Below are positions 17,000 to 25,987 of a stretch of DNA of 64,000 bases, piece by piece; the first letter of the stretch is position 1; each line of letters starts with the position of its first letter. The stretch comes from Tildeniella torsiva UHER 1998/13D (GTDB lineage Bacteria > Cyanobacteriota > Cyanobacteriia > Phormidesmidales > Phormidesmidaceae). The notes under the pieces are model-generated. The model was not told the DNA's origin, did not search any database, and saw only the letters and a list, made by a program, of their open reading frames with translations. Made by a program: the position numbers and the translations under genes. The stretch covers positions 1 to 64,000 of the forward strand of contig JAHHIH010000017.1 in NCBI GenBank assembly GCA_019358835.1, written 5' to 3'.

Positions 17000-19168
17000 C
17001 TAGGGTCGCAAATATTGCCGAAAAAACTCGATTTGCAGCTGTGCCGCCAGGGGTTGATAGCCCGACCCGTATAGACTGTGCCCTACCCCCTGAAACTCGT
17101 AGAGGGTGACGGGTACCTCGGCTCGGTCAATCACATCGTGGAAGTTGCGGGCCACATCGACCTGCAAAAAATCCTCAGACCCGTGGAACAGCAGCGTCGG
17201 GGTACGAATCGAGTCAGCGTTATAGAGGGGGGATGCCTGGAGGTAGGCGTTGGGGGCTTCCATCGGCGTTTGCCCCACCAGGTACGACAGCAGCGACGAA
17301 TAGCCCAGCTGCCACTCGGTCAGCGTATCAAGCAGCGAGCACTGGGGGTTAGCCGCCGCCGCTAGCCGAGGGAACTGGCTCGTAAATTGGGCCGTGTAGT
17401 AGCCCCCGTAGGAGCAGCCCGTGATCCCCACCTGGGCGGCGGTTGTCCACCCCTGCTCAATCATTTGCCGAACGATCTCAGCCCCCTCTTGGAGGTCGAT
17501 CTGGCCAAAGTTTTGGTTGTCGGCCAGGGCGCGGTAAAACTCTGGGCCAAACCCCTCCCGCCCCGACAGGGGCACCACCAGCACCGCCAGGCCAAAGTTG
17601 GGCAGCAGATTCAGCGGCATCTCGACCTCGGTGGCAAACTCATTCACCATCGAGAAGCCCGGCCCCCCCTGCTGCCAAACGACGATCGGCACCCCCTGGG
17701 GCGGAAAGGCGCTGCCCGCAGGCTGAACTAAGAAGCCTTGGCGATCGCCCTGACCAGTGGTAAAGCTCACCGGATCCATTCGCACCCGGTTGCTGCTGGC
17801 AACGGCCTCGTTGAGGGTGGTGAGCGATCGCGGCTCCGACCCGCCATCGGTTGCGAGCGCAAATAGTGCTGGCGGCTGCGTCACCGATGAAAAGCCGTAG
17901 ACCACGGTATCGCCATTCTCACTGGCAACAATAGATGCCGGATCCACAGCACCGGGTGGTAACGGTAGGGGCGTGAGGGTGCGCTGGCCTAGGTCATAGA
18001 CATGCAGGTGGCGGTTGATGCTTTCGGTGCCCCAAAACAGCAGGCGCTCCCCCCCCAAAAACTGCCCCCCCGACTCTGTTGGCCCCCGCAGGGCGTCAGC
18101 CGTAATAGTATCCAGCACCGTCCCCGCCAGGTCATAGACCTCGAAATAGGCCGACTCAGGAAACACGTAGGAGGGGTATTCTCGGCCCGCCACTGCGCTG
18201 GGCCGATAGCGCTTCAGTAGCAGCCGTTGGCCATCGGGGCTGAGGCTGGCCCCGGCAAAGGGGTCGCCGCCATAGGCTGGGGCTGTTAGCTCTAGGCGCA
18301 GCGGTTCAGTCTGGGTAAAGTCGAATACCCGCACGGTGCTGTGCTGGTGGAAAGGGTTGTCTGCCGGAGCTAGGCGACCCAGGGCGTCTTGCACCACGGG
18401 CTGGGCCAGGCTGGGGGTGTTGGGGGTGCGATCGTAAAGCTGGCGTTCTTCCCCCGACGACATCACCAGAGCCACCTGGTCGCCGCTCTCTGACCAGGTC
18501 AGCGGTTGAATCTGCAATTCCTCCGGCAGTTTGGCCACCTCCAGGCGACGCAGCGAGGGCAAAAACACCACGTAGATGGTGTCTTCGTCTTCGCCGTAGA
18601 CCCGCAGGGCAAACTTAGAAAAGTCTGGGGCCATCCCCAAAATTTCCCCCTCCTCGGGCTGGGTGGGGTAGACCTGGGTGCGCGACGCAATCTCCGTCAC
18701 CCGGTTCACGCTGATGATCTCCCACGGGCCGTAGGGATCCTGCTGTACAAACCGCAGGGTGTCGTTGTTAATCCAGCGCAGGGGCAGGTCGGGGTTGACC
18801 AGGTCATACTCCAACGCGAGGGCATCGCTCAGGGCACCCGTGCGCAGGTTGAGGAAATGCAGACTGCGCTCCTCGGTAAAAATGCGGCTGCTGACGGCCA
18901 CTACCAGAGTAGAATCGTCGGGGCTGAGGGTGCTGAGCACCTCAATCTGCCGCACCCCGAGCAGGGCGTCGAGCCGGGCTTGCTCGGCCTCGGGCAGGGG
19001 CGGCACCTCGAATCCATCCAGCTCCACAGAGATAATTTCCGCCTGCCCAGCAGTAGCCGCGATCAGAGCTGTGAGCACGGCCAGGGTGAGCGATCGCAAC
19101 CTCCCAGCCCGAGCCAGCCCCCTCAATCCACTGCCCCAACCACCCAAATTACGCCAGGAATTCGCCAC
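17000..19168 (-). CDS. Exported S9-family peptidase (prolyl oligopeptidase fold)
   Basis: A 722-residue serine peptidase. The N-terminus (RLRSLTLAVLTALIAATAGQA) is a signal peptide or anchor, so the enzyme acts in the periplasm or outside. Residues about 60-440 form a WD/propeller-like domain that gates the active site. The C-terminal alpha/beta hydrolase has the nucleophile in GITGCSYGGYY, the acid in FHGSEDFLQ and the His in GVGHSLYG, so the triad is complete. It probably cleaves oligopeptides after proline or basic residues. The gene is divergent from the CHAT-domain gene with 70 bp between the starts. Confidence 0.9.
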   Translation of the reverse strand: MANSWRNLGGWGSGLRGLARAGRLRSLTLAVLTALIAATAGQAEIISVELDGFEVPPLPEAEQARLDALLGVRQIEVLSTLSPDDSTLVVAVSSRIFTEERSLHFLNLRTGALSDALALEYDLVNPDLPLRWINNDTLRFVQQDPYGPWEIISVNRVTEIASRTQVYPTQPEEGEILGMAPDFSKFALRVYGEDEDTIYVVFLPSLRRLEVAKLPEELQIQPLTWSESGDQVALVMSSGEERQLYDRTPNTPSLAQPVVQDALGRLAPADNPFHQHSTVRVFDFTQTEPLRLELTAPAYGGDPFAGASLSPDGQRLLLKRYRPSAVAGREYPSYVFPESAYFEVYDLAGTVLDTITADALRGPTESGGQFLGGERLLFWGTESINRHLHVYDLGQRTLTPLPLPPGAVDPASIVASENGDTVVYGFSSVTQPPALFALATDGGSEPRSLTTLNEAVASSNRVRMDPVSFTTGQGDRQGFLVQPAGSAFPPQGVPIVVWQQGGPGFSMVNEFATEVEMPLNLLPNFGLAVLVVPLSGREGFGPEFYRALADNQNFGQIDLQEGAEIVRQMIEQGWTTAAQVGITGCSYGGYYTAQFTSQFPRLAAAANPQCSLLDTLTEWQLGYSSLLSYLVGQTPMEAPNAYLQASPLYNADSIRTPTLLFHGSEDFLQVDVARNFHDVIDRAEVPVTLYEFQGVGHSLYGSGYQPLAAQLQIEFFRQYLRP

Positions 19169-19238
19169 CGAGGCCCTGTAAATAAAGACAAGTCATCATA
19201 GCGCCATCCCTCCAACGGGCGGGCAATCTAACCGGAGT

Positions 19239-21734
19239 TTGTTAACAACCCCGCCGCCCCTATCCCCGAGATCAACCCAGCAAGCTACCGTGAAAGAAAC
19301 TCACCCCCTACCGCCCGTGACCCAGGCCGCGACCCAGGAATTTCAGCTTTCGATCACCCCTGTTGGGCCAGATGCCTATCTGCTGCGCACCGAAGACGTG
19401 GCCTCTGGGGTACCCCTGGCCGAGGCCCAGGTCACCTGGCCTCTGGAGACTTGGCTGGCCCAGGCCGAGGAACTGTTTCAAGATCCTCTCCAGGCTCTGT
19501 TGACTACACCCGCCCCCCTTGCCCTTGGCCCCGACAGCCCCTGGATTCAGCTTGGCCAGACTCTGTATCAGGGTCTTTTTCAGGGCCGGATCCGCGATAG
19601 CTGGGTCGCCGCCCAGGGAGTGGCCCAAAACCGGCGACAGCCTTTGCGCCTACGCTTGGGGTTTAAAGACAGCCGGGTGCAGCGCCTGCCTTGGGAACTG
19701 CTGTACGACGGCGATCGCCCCCTGGCCACCGGGCTCGATGTCACCCTGTGCCGCTACTACCAAGCTCAGACGGTAACCGACCTGGCGGCGATGGTGCCCC
19801 TCTCTCCCGCCAGCGATCCCATCCGCTTACTGGTGATTATCTCGGCCCCCAGCGATCAGGAGCGTCTAGCCCTGCGCCAGGAGGTGCAAAATCTCAGCGA
19901 AAGCCTCCGAGCGACTCGACCCGGCCATCCAGCGTTAGATCTGACGATTTTAGAACAGCCGGGGCGGCCTGAGCTTGCCCAGGCTCTAGAGCAGGGCAAG
20001 TTCCAGATTCTTCACTACGCGGGCCACAGCGACGCGGGCGAGACCGGCGGCGATCTGTTTTTAGTGAATCGGCAAACGGGTCTGACGGAGCGGCTCAGCG
20101 GCGAAGACCTGGCGGGTCTGCTGGTCAACAACGGCGTCCGCCTAGCGGTGTTTAACTCCTGCCGGGGTGCCTATACCCCCCACGACGATGCCCAGGCGGG
20201 TTGGCGCGACCAAAACCTGGTGCAGGCCCTGGTTAACCGGGGGGTACCCGGCATCATCGCCATGGCCGATCGCATTTCCGACGACGTGGCCCTCACCTTT
20301 ACCCAACTGCTCTACCGCAACCTGCACCAGGGGCACCCCATCGACCTGTGTCTCAGCCGGGTGCGCCAGGGGCTGATGTCGGCCTACGGCTCAGACCAGC
20401 CCTTCTGGATGCTGCCTCTGCTCTATCTGCGCCCCGACTTCGACGGCTATCTTTACGCCCATGATGGCTCTGCGGCTTCAGGCAATGACTTGGGTGATGA
20501 TGGTCTAGCCGAGTCCGCCCTGCTGCTGCCTGACTACAGCAGTGACCCCGAGATCTCCAGTCTGGCGGCGGAGGTGTTTACGCAGCAGGCTCAGGATACC
20601 GCCAGCGATCGCGCTGCCTCACCCCTCTACGACTGGCTGCAAGATCTAGAGCAGCCCGAACCTGGCGATGCCGATACTGCTGTGATCAACCTTGTGCAGC
20701 AGTTGTCTCAGCCCCAGCCGACCTCGACCAACGGGGCGGTTTCTGGCGATCGCCCTCTGCTGGCTGACCCCGCCGAAAGTCTGCTGCCCCAGGCGCAGCC
20801 CGTGCCTACGGCTCTATACCCTTCCCCTCCCCAACCATCCCTCGATGCGACAACCGCAGCCCCTGTGCCGCCGCTGACCTGGCCCCTCCTGCGCCGCTGG
20901 TCGGTATCCCCTAAGCTGCTGGTGTGGGGCAGCCTGGGTCTGGCGGGTCTAGGGGCGGCGCTGGGGCTGGCCATCATCACCCTGACCACAATCAATCGCC
21001 CAACGGTGAGCGATCCCGCCGAGCTACCGGTGGCCAGCGGCGATCTCGCGGGTTCCTCTGTCAACAGTTCAGCGCTGCTGTCGGGGGCGCTGAATGCGAT
21101 CGCCCTGGGGCGCAACGACACTGCTCGCACCCTGCTCGAACAACTGCTCGAACGCGGTGATCTGACCGCCGTCGAGTCAGTGGTGAGCGCTATTCCTGGA
21201 TCTCAACTGCTCGATCCCGATATTGCCTACGTGCGGGGGCGACTGGCCTGGCAGCAAATGGTCGCTGGCAGCGCCGCCGAAACCTCCCCCAGCGATGCCC
21301 TGCGCGCCTGGACTGATGCCGTTGAGGGTCGCCCCGCCTTTCTCGAAGCCTGGGTGGCGCTGGGGTTTGCCCACATGGCTATGAATGACTACGACCAGGC
21401 TATAACGGCCTGGCAGCGGGCGATCGACATTGACCAGCGTCAGCGGCGCGACATTAATCCCAACAGCCCTCAGGTGGCCCTTCCTATCACGGTCAATGCC
21501 TACGCGGGGCTGGCCCTGGCCTACCACAAAAACAGCGAGCTGGCCATTGTGGCCGCAGAGCAGGCGCAGCTCCAGCAGCAGGCGCAGGCCTATTTTGCCC
21601 AGACCCTCGCCCTCGATTCCACCATGGTCAACCCCAATACCCTATCCCTCCACTGGCAATGGTCACCAGCTTTGATCGGCAACTGGCAAACCGCCATTGC
21701 GCAATTGGCCGTCAGCAGCAGCGAGCTACCCTAA
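19239..21734 (+). CDS. CHAT-domain (caspase-like) protein with TM and TPR
   Basis: An 831-residue protein if started at TTG 19239; CCGGAG at 19232-19237 is close to it, and a GTG at 19290 is an alternative. Residues about 100-405 form the CHAT protease domain, with the catalytic His in HYAGHSD (H263) and the Cys in FNSCRG (C308), both intact. A Pro/Gln-rich linker (residues 470-550) leads to a transmembrane helix (about 560-582), then TPR-like helices (about 610-815). By family, CHAT proteins are cysteine proteases in bacterial signalling or conflict; the topology suggests a cytosolic protease and a periplasmic TPR sensor. The substrate is unknown. Confidence 0.87.
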   Translation: MLTTPPPLSPRSTQQATVKETHPLPPVTQAATQEFQLSITPVGPDAYLLRTEDVASGVPLAEAQVTWPLETWLAQAEELFQDPLQALLTTPAPLALGPDSPWIQLGQTLYQGLFQGRIRDSWVAAQGVAQNRRQPLRLRLGFKDSRVQRLPWELLYDGDRPLATGLDVTLCRYYQAQTVTDLAAMVPLSPASDPIRLLVIISAPSDQERLALRQEVQNLSESLRATRPGHPALDLTILEQPGRPELAQALEQGKFQILHYAGHSDAGETGGDLFLVNRQTGLTERLSGEDLAGLLVNNGVRLAVFNSCRGAYTPHDDAQAGWRDQNLVQALVNRGVPGIIAMADRISDDVALTFTQLLYRNLHQGHPIDLCLSRVRQGLMSAYGSDQPFWMLPLLYLRPDFDGYLYAHDGSAASGNDLGDDGLAESALLLPDYSSDPEISSLAAEVFTQQAQDTASDRAASPLYDWLQDLEQPEPGDADTAVINLVQQLSQPQPTSTNGAVSGDRPLLADPAESLLPQAQPVPTALYPSPPQPSLDATTAAPVPPLTWPLLRRWSVSPKLLVWGSLGLAGLGAALGLAIITLTTINRPTVSDPAELPVASGDLAGSSVNSSALLSGALNAIALGRNDTARTLLEQLLERGDLTAVESVVSAIPGSQLLDPDIAYVRGRLAWQQMVAGSAAETSPSDALRAWTDAVEGRPAFLEAWVALGFAHMAMNDYDQAITAWQRAIDIDQRQRRDINPNSPQVALPITVNAYAGLALAYHKNSELAIVAAEQAQLQQQAQAYFAQTLALDSTMVNPNTLSLHWQWSPALIGNWQTAIAQLAVSSSELP

Positions 21735-21804
21735 GGCCCCAGAACGGAGCTTTTCTGACCACCTAACGGGGGTGGTAGCATAGGTAGATTACTGAGATTC
21801 CTCT

Positions 21805-23109
21805 ATGCCCAGCACCCTCGCTATTCTGGCCCATCCCACCCAGGTTACCTTCGTCCTAGATTGGCTCTCGAAGCACGAAGGGGTGTTGACCCACTTTCAA
21901 ATCATGGCTCCGGCAGAAATGGCCCGGGGCATTGAACAGGGCTGGGATCTCAAAAATATTGAGCTTATTGCCCTGAAAGAATCTAGTCAGGGGGGCGACA
22001 TTGAGCTGGCCAGCCATATTATTGCTGGGGATGTGGCTGGGGTAATTTTCTTTACCGATCCAGAGGCGATCGCCACCGCCTTTCCCAGCTTTAGCCTAGT
22101 GCTGCGGGCCTGCCAGATCCAGGGCATTCCCGCTGCCCTCAACGATGTGTCAGCTACCCTGCTGCTGCGGGGCATTGCCGAAAGCCAAATTGCCTACCTG
22201 ATCTTCAACCCGGTGGCGGGGCAGGGCAACCCCAACGCCGACCTAGCGCTGATTAAAGAGGTGCTTGAGCCCCAGATCCTCGTCAATGTGATCATGACCA
22301 AGCCTGACGCGGATCCGGCAGAGCAGGCGCGGGAGGTAATTGACCACATCCACTCCAAAAACGAGCACGACATGGGCCGCAGCCTGATTATTGCCTCCGG
22401 CGGCGACGGTACGGTGTCGGCGGTGGCGGGGGCCACTATCGGCACCGGCATTCCCCTGGGCGTTGTTCCACGGGGTACCGCCAACGCGTTTTCGGTGGGG
22501 TTGGGCATACCGACCAATCTGCGCGCCGCCTGCGAAACGATTTTGGCTGGCAATACCCACGTGATCGACGCTGCCCGCTGTAACGACATCCCGATGATTT
22601 TGCTGGCGGGGGTAGGGTTTGAGGCCGGTATGGTTGACGGGGCAAGTCGCCAGCTCAAAAACGAGCTGGGCAACCTGGCCTACGTGCTCTCGGGGGTTCG
22701 GCAGCTGGCTGCTGCCGAACCCTTTACCGCCACCCTCGAAATCGAAGGTGAGGTCTCAACTGTCACTACCAACGCCATTACGATCGCCAATGTGGCTCCC
22801 CCAACCTCAGTACTGGCCCAGGGTATGGGCGAAGTCATTCCCGATGACGGCCTGCTTGAGGTAACGATTGCCACCAGCACCACCCGGCTCCAGGGGATCA
22901 ATGCCCTGGCCTCGCTGATGGCCGCTGCCGCCTGGGGCAATCCGACTCAGCGAGACGACATCACCTGCCTGCGCACCAATCGCATCAAGGTCACCACCGA
23001 CCCACCGCAAAAGCTGGTGATCGACGGCGAGATTTTGGAAGCCAACCCTATGGTGTTTGAGTGTCTGCCCGATGCACTTACGGTCTTTGCACCCCTCAAA
23101 ACCTTGTAG
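21805..23109 (+). CDS. Methylglyoxal-synthase-like domain fused to YegS/DAGK lipid kinase
   Basis: A 434-residue fusion. Residues 1-125 (MPSTLAILAHPTQVTFVLDWL...) resemble the methylglyoxal-synthase fold, including ADLND-equivalent NDVSATLLLRG. Residues about 130-430 are a diacylglycerol/sphingosine kinase catalytic domain: FNPVAGQGN, the nucleotide loop SGGDGTVSAVAGA, PRGTANAFSVGLGIP and VGFEAGMVDGA. The kinase half probably phosphorylates a lipid with ATP; the N-terminal half may sense a phosphorylated metabolite. The ATG at 21805 is the only start giving the full first domain. The gene is alone on its strand. Confidence 0.88.
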   Translation: MPSTLAILAHPTQVTFVLDWLSKHEGVLTHFQIMAPAEMARGIEQGWDLKNIELIALKESSQGGDIELASHIIAGDVAGVIFFTDPEAIATAFPSFSLVLRACQIQGIPAALNDVSATLLLRGIAESQIAYLIFNPVAGQGNPNADLALIKEVLEPQILVNVIMTKPDADPAEQAREVIDHIHSKNEHDMGRSLIIASGGDGTVSAVAGATIGTGIPLGVVPRGTANAFSVGLGIPTNLRAACETILAGNTHVIDAARCNDIPMILLAGVGFEAGMVDGASRQLKNELGNLAYVLSGVRQLAAAEPFTATLEIEGEVSTVTTNAITIANVAPPTSVLAQGMGEVIPDDGLLEVTIATSTTRLQGINALASLMAAAAWGNPTQRDDITCLRTNRIKVTTDPPQKLVIDGEILEANPMVFECLPDALTVFAPLKTL

Positions 23110-23293
23110 CTGTGACCCCACGGCAAGGGCACAAGAGACAGCTGCCTGGCTAGCGCCAATCCTATGCACCCAGTCTGAACCTAGGATCCAAAGTTACACA
23201 AGGGTGATCTTTAGGGGCGATCGCATTCCCTACAACTTTTGCTGAGCCATCGCGCTGAGCAGCCTACCCACCCGAGACAGTCAGCACTTGCCG

Positions 23294-23452
23294 TTAAGAG
23301 CTATGGTGGCGCTCGGGTCGATACTCTCGCAGCCAGCAGCGTTCGAGGTAGCGCACCTGGTGCAAGTACCAAAACCGCCAAGGATTCAGAACGGTTTTGT
23401 AATTGCGACAGAAAACCGGTTGGTAAAGATAAGGCAAGATAGGAAACCGCAT
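23294..23452 (-). CDS. Small protein, 52 residues, hypothetical
   Basis: This short frame reads MRFPILPYLYQPVFCRNY, then continues with WRFWYLHQVRYLERCWLREY near residues 26-45 and ends HHSS. The aromatic and Arg-rich helix-like pattern is far more protein-like than the other frames of this gap, where no longer gene exists. There is no clear Shine-Dalgarno, so translation is uncertain. It lies on the same strand as tmRNA, about 115 bases beyond the tmRNA terminator. I recognise no family. Confidence 0.45.
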   Translation of the reverse strand: MRFPILPYLYQPVFCRNYKTVLNPWRFWYLHQVRYLERCWLREYRPERHHSS

Positions 23453-23566
23453 TGTTCTAAATAGGTTTGATCAATAGTGACGAAGCTGGACTAGCGTTCG
23501 CTCAAGGGCTTATTGGAAGGGCAACACAGCAGTCAGCCAGGGCTGCTTTCTCAGTATAGGCAGATG

Positions 23567-23593
23567 AAAAAAGAGACCCAACACTGGGTCTCT
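23567..23593 (-). terminator. tmRNA terminator
   Basis: On the minus strand the stem AGAGACCCA/TGGGTCTCT with a four-base loop is followed by six T residues. It lies about 110 bases downstream of the mature tmRNA 3' end and fits a Rho-independent terminator. Confidence 0.75.
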
Positions 23594-23703
23594 CAGATGG
23601 AAAGATAATTAATAATCGAACACAGATTTATACTGTTGGCCGAGTAGCTTGCCCCGTCAGCGGTCTATCAACGCGACGACTGGGAGCTACCTGGCGTGGG
23701 AAA

Positions 23704-24104
23704 TGGAGCTGACGGGAGTCGAACCCGTGTCCGCTCTGAGTATTAACACACCACTCATTCACAGGCTTAGCCCCTCTAACCCTCGGGGCCGGAACCGCCA
23801 CTTATCCCGGACGGCGGGATTCTCTGGCTAAGTCTTAGTCAATGAATCCACCAGAGGAGAACCATTGAAGCATCCGTTGGGGTTTGTCCATAGCTCTTAA
23901 CGGAGTCAAACTATGAACGCTCGCTAACTAGGTTAGAACTAAACTAGGTTTAGATTAAGCGGCAACAGGTGCAGCTTTACGAGCAAAAGGAACGATGTTG
24001 TTCGCATTTACGTTTGTTTTGAGCCTTGATTTGCGAGAGTAGACTCCCTCTCGGCCTGTATCACAGCGTGACTTTCGTCAAAACGTCGAAACCGTTACAG
24101 CCCC
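23704..24104 (-). ncRNA. ssrA: tmRNA
   Basis: tmRNA rescues stalled ribosomes with trans-translation. The 5' end GGGGCTGTAACGG (from 24104) pairs with the 3' end CAGCTCCA (to 23704); the T-arm reads GGACACGGGTTCGACTCCCGTC, which shows the tRNA-like half. The resume frame at 23955-24005 gives the tag ANNIVPFARKAAPVAA with TAA, the typical cyanobacterial degradation tag. CCA is not needed in the gene to see the acceptor stem. One-piece form, not permuted. The terminator follows at 23567-23593. Confidence 0.96.
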
Positions 24105-24196
24105 ACGATGTTGCTTACCCATCCATTATAGATCATTGTTTTGGATGATCAGAGGTTCCTTGTGACCTGGATCCTTTGAGCAAGCTTTGTGAACGA

Positions 24197-24244
24197 CTCC
24201 GTCCATAGGACGGAGATGGCTGGCTGAGCGGAGTCGAAGCCAGC
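24197..24244. repeat. REP-like double hairpin
   Basis: CTCCGTCC-ATA-GGACGGAG forms a tight hairpin (24197-24215) and GCTGGCT...AGCCAGC (24219-24244) a second with a 12-base loop that includes GAGCGGAGTCGA. Sequences of this last type (gctgagcggagtcgaagcc) are widespread dispersed palindromes in bacteria. It lies in the divergent region before tmRNA and the 24477 gene. Confidence 0.5.
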
Positions 24245-24476
24245 GTACTGGGGCTATCCCCGGTAGAAATCTCTTATGCCGACAATAACCTTTCGTAAAC
24301 TCGATGGTGTAGTCATCAAAGTATAATAATTGCTTAATGGTTCTGCTTATGGCGGGGGTTGCCCACTGGCAGCATGCGCCGAGGCAGTCTCTCGATTATT
24401 AATCACTTTTCATAGTCATAACCAGCGTTGTGCCCACCGGGCCGCTGTTTGCAGCAATAAGGACTTGTTTACCCCT

Positions 24477-24917
24477 ATGACCACGACCAACGACTCTAGC
24501 AACGGCAGTGCCGACACCCCTGAGAAAGAACCCGCCCGCTCTACTCGAGGCACCCGCAACAAGCGTAGTGCGGCCTCCGAAGGCGGAATCGTGAAGGCCA
24601 GCCCGAAAAACAGCGATGTTCTGGTGCTGTCTGACAATACTCGGGTGGTTGAAACCGATAGCCTGCCGAATCACCGCCCCATTGCCCTGAGCAACTTTGA
24701 AATAGTGGGCACCCTCGGCCCTAGTCGCCCCATGGGTCGTCCCATCGGGGCCAATACCTTTGAGATTTCGACTGTCGATACCCTGCCGGGTCACCGTCCG
24801 GTCGGCGTTAGCACGCTGCACATTGCCGATATCCACACCCTGCCCGGCGATCGCCCCATTGCCCCTAATGACGAGTTGGATCCCCATCCTTCTATTTTGA
24901 TGGGCTATTTAGACTAA
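24477..24917 (+). CDS. Conserved cyanobacterial repeat protein, function unknown
   Basis: A 146-residue protein starting MTTTNDSSNGSADTPEKEPARSTRG with a disordered N-terminal third. The rest has about four diverged units of roughly 25 residues, each with the core LPxxRPI/V (LPNHRPI, PMGRPIG, LPGHRPVG, LPGDRPIA), and ends SILMGYLD. This repeat type and the C-terminal MGYLD are found in other cyanobacteria, but no function is known to me. The long upstream frame (to 24330) is not used. It ends just before a strong shared terminator. Confidence 0.72.
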   Translation: MTTTNDSSNGSADTPEKEPARSTRGTRNKRSAASEGGIVKASPKNSDVLVLSDNTRVVETDSLPNHRPIALSNFEIVGTLGPSRPMGRPIGANTFEISTVDTLPGHRPVGVSTLHIADIHTLPGDRPIAPNDELDPHPSILMGYLD

Positions 24918-24924
24918 GCATCCG

Positions 24925-24966
24925 CCAATAAAAAATCGCCTCGATATCGAGGCGATTTTTTATTGG
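24925..24966. terminator. Bidirectional terminator, 42-bp palindrome
   Basis: CCAATAAAAAATCGCCTCGA and its exact complement: the GC-rich core ATCGCCTCGATATCGAGGCGAT is flanked by A6 and T6. It serves both the 24477 gene (plus) and rpmA (minus). Confidence 0.9.
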
Positions 24967-24985
24967 TGTTTTTGAAAGCTGCAAT

Positions 24986-25264
24986 CTATTCAGCAGCTAC
25001 AGCAGGAATCGCAGCGGGATAAACGCTGACTTTCTTGCCGTTTTTGCCCCGACGCTCGAAGGTGACAATGCCTTCTATGAGCGCAAACAAAGTGTCATCA
25101 CCGCCGCGACCCACGTTGTTGCCAGGGTGAATTTTGGTGCCCCGCTGCCGAATCAGAATGTTGCCCGCGATCACGGCTTCGCCACCGTAGCGCTTGACGC
25201 CGAGGCGCTTAGAGTTTGAGTCGCGCCCGTTGCGAGTACTGCCTGTACCTTTCTTGTGAGCCAT
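24986..25264 (-). CDS. rpmA: 50S ribosomal protein L27
   Basis: 92 residues; starts [17 protein letters not shown] and contains [22 protein letters not shown]. The N-terminal tail reaches the peptidyl-transferase centre; no Firmicute-type cleavable extension. It follows rplU by 53 bp on the same strand, as in most bacteria, and ends at a strong terminator. Confidence 0.97.
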   Translation of the reverse strand: MAHKKGTGSTRNGRDSNSKRLGVKRYGGEAVIAGNILIRQRGTKIHPGNNVGRGGDDTLFALIEGIVTFERRGKNGKKVSVYPAAIPAVAAE

Positions 25265-25317
25265 GGGTGTATTCCTTCAACCTACCTACTGTTTAATCTA
25301 GCGCGAGTTGGGGAGGC

Positions 25318-25716
25318 TTAGCTCTCGGCTTCGGCCTCAACCGCTGTCTGCTCAGGGGCAGTTTCTTGAGCGGCGGCAGCTTCGCCTGCGATCGCCTTGC
25401 CGTTCATCTCAATGGAGTTGATCATCACTCGGGTGAGTTCTTGGCGGTGGCCCTGCTTTTTGCGGGTTTTCTTTTTGGGCTGCATCTTATAGACGATGAT
25501 TTTGCGACCCCGCAGGTGGCTGACTACGCTGCCTACCACGGTTGCCCCTTCTACCACGGGCTGCCCCACGAGAGATTCGCCATCGTTGTTGACAAACAGC
25601 ACCCGCTCAAGGGTGACCTGGTCATCTACCTCTAAGGCTAAGCGATCCACGTCGTAGAAGCGACCGGGCTCTACCCGCAGCTGCTTTCCACTGGTTTCAA
25701 CAATTGCGTACGTCAT
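25318..25716 (-). CDS. rplU: 50S ribosomal protein L21
   Basis: 132 residues. Core [26 protein letters not shown], with GATVVGSV and the basic [16 protein letters not shown] that binds 23S rRNA. The C-terminal 30 residues are an acidic Ala/Glu-rich extension ([19 protein letters not shown]), seen in many cyanobacterial L21. First gene of the rplU-rpmA pair; promoter presumably in the 271-bp region to 25988. Confidence 0.97.
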   Translation of the reverse strand: MTYAIVETSGKQLRVEPGRFYDVDRLALEVDDQVTLERVLFVNNDGESLVGQPVVEGATVVGSVVSHLRGRKIIVYKMQPKKKTRKKQGHRQELTRVMINSIEMNGKAIAGEAAAAQETAPEQTAVEAEAES

Positions 25717-25987
25717 TTTTTACCTCATAACCGCCGTACAGGTGCCAACTGACCCCAGGTCTGGGGCTCCACTGCGGGAGGCGTTAGCCTTAGGAACCTG
25801 ATCCGAGCGCATAAACACAGTCTTCCATTATTACGAAGCGGTTCCGGCTCTGTCAAGGGGTAAGGCAACTCTCTAGGAGTGCCGCTGGAGTGAATTTAGG
25901 GTTGCCCATCGTCTGGTGGTCTAAATAGCGGCAGAATACGGCGTTTCATCCTGATGGGCGATCGCCTGGCCTGGAGAAAGAATTGGC

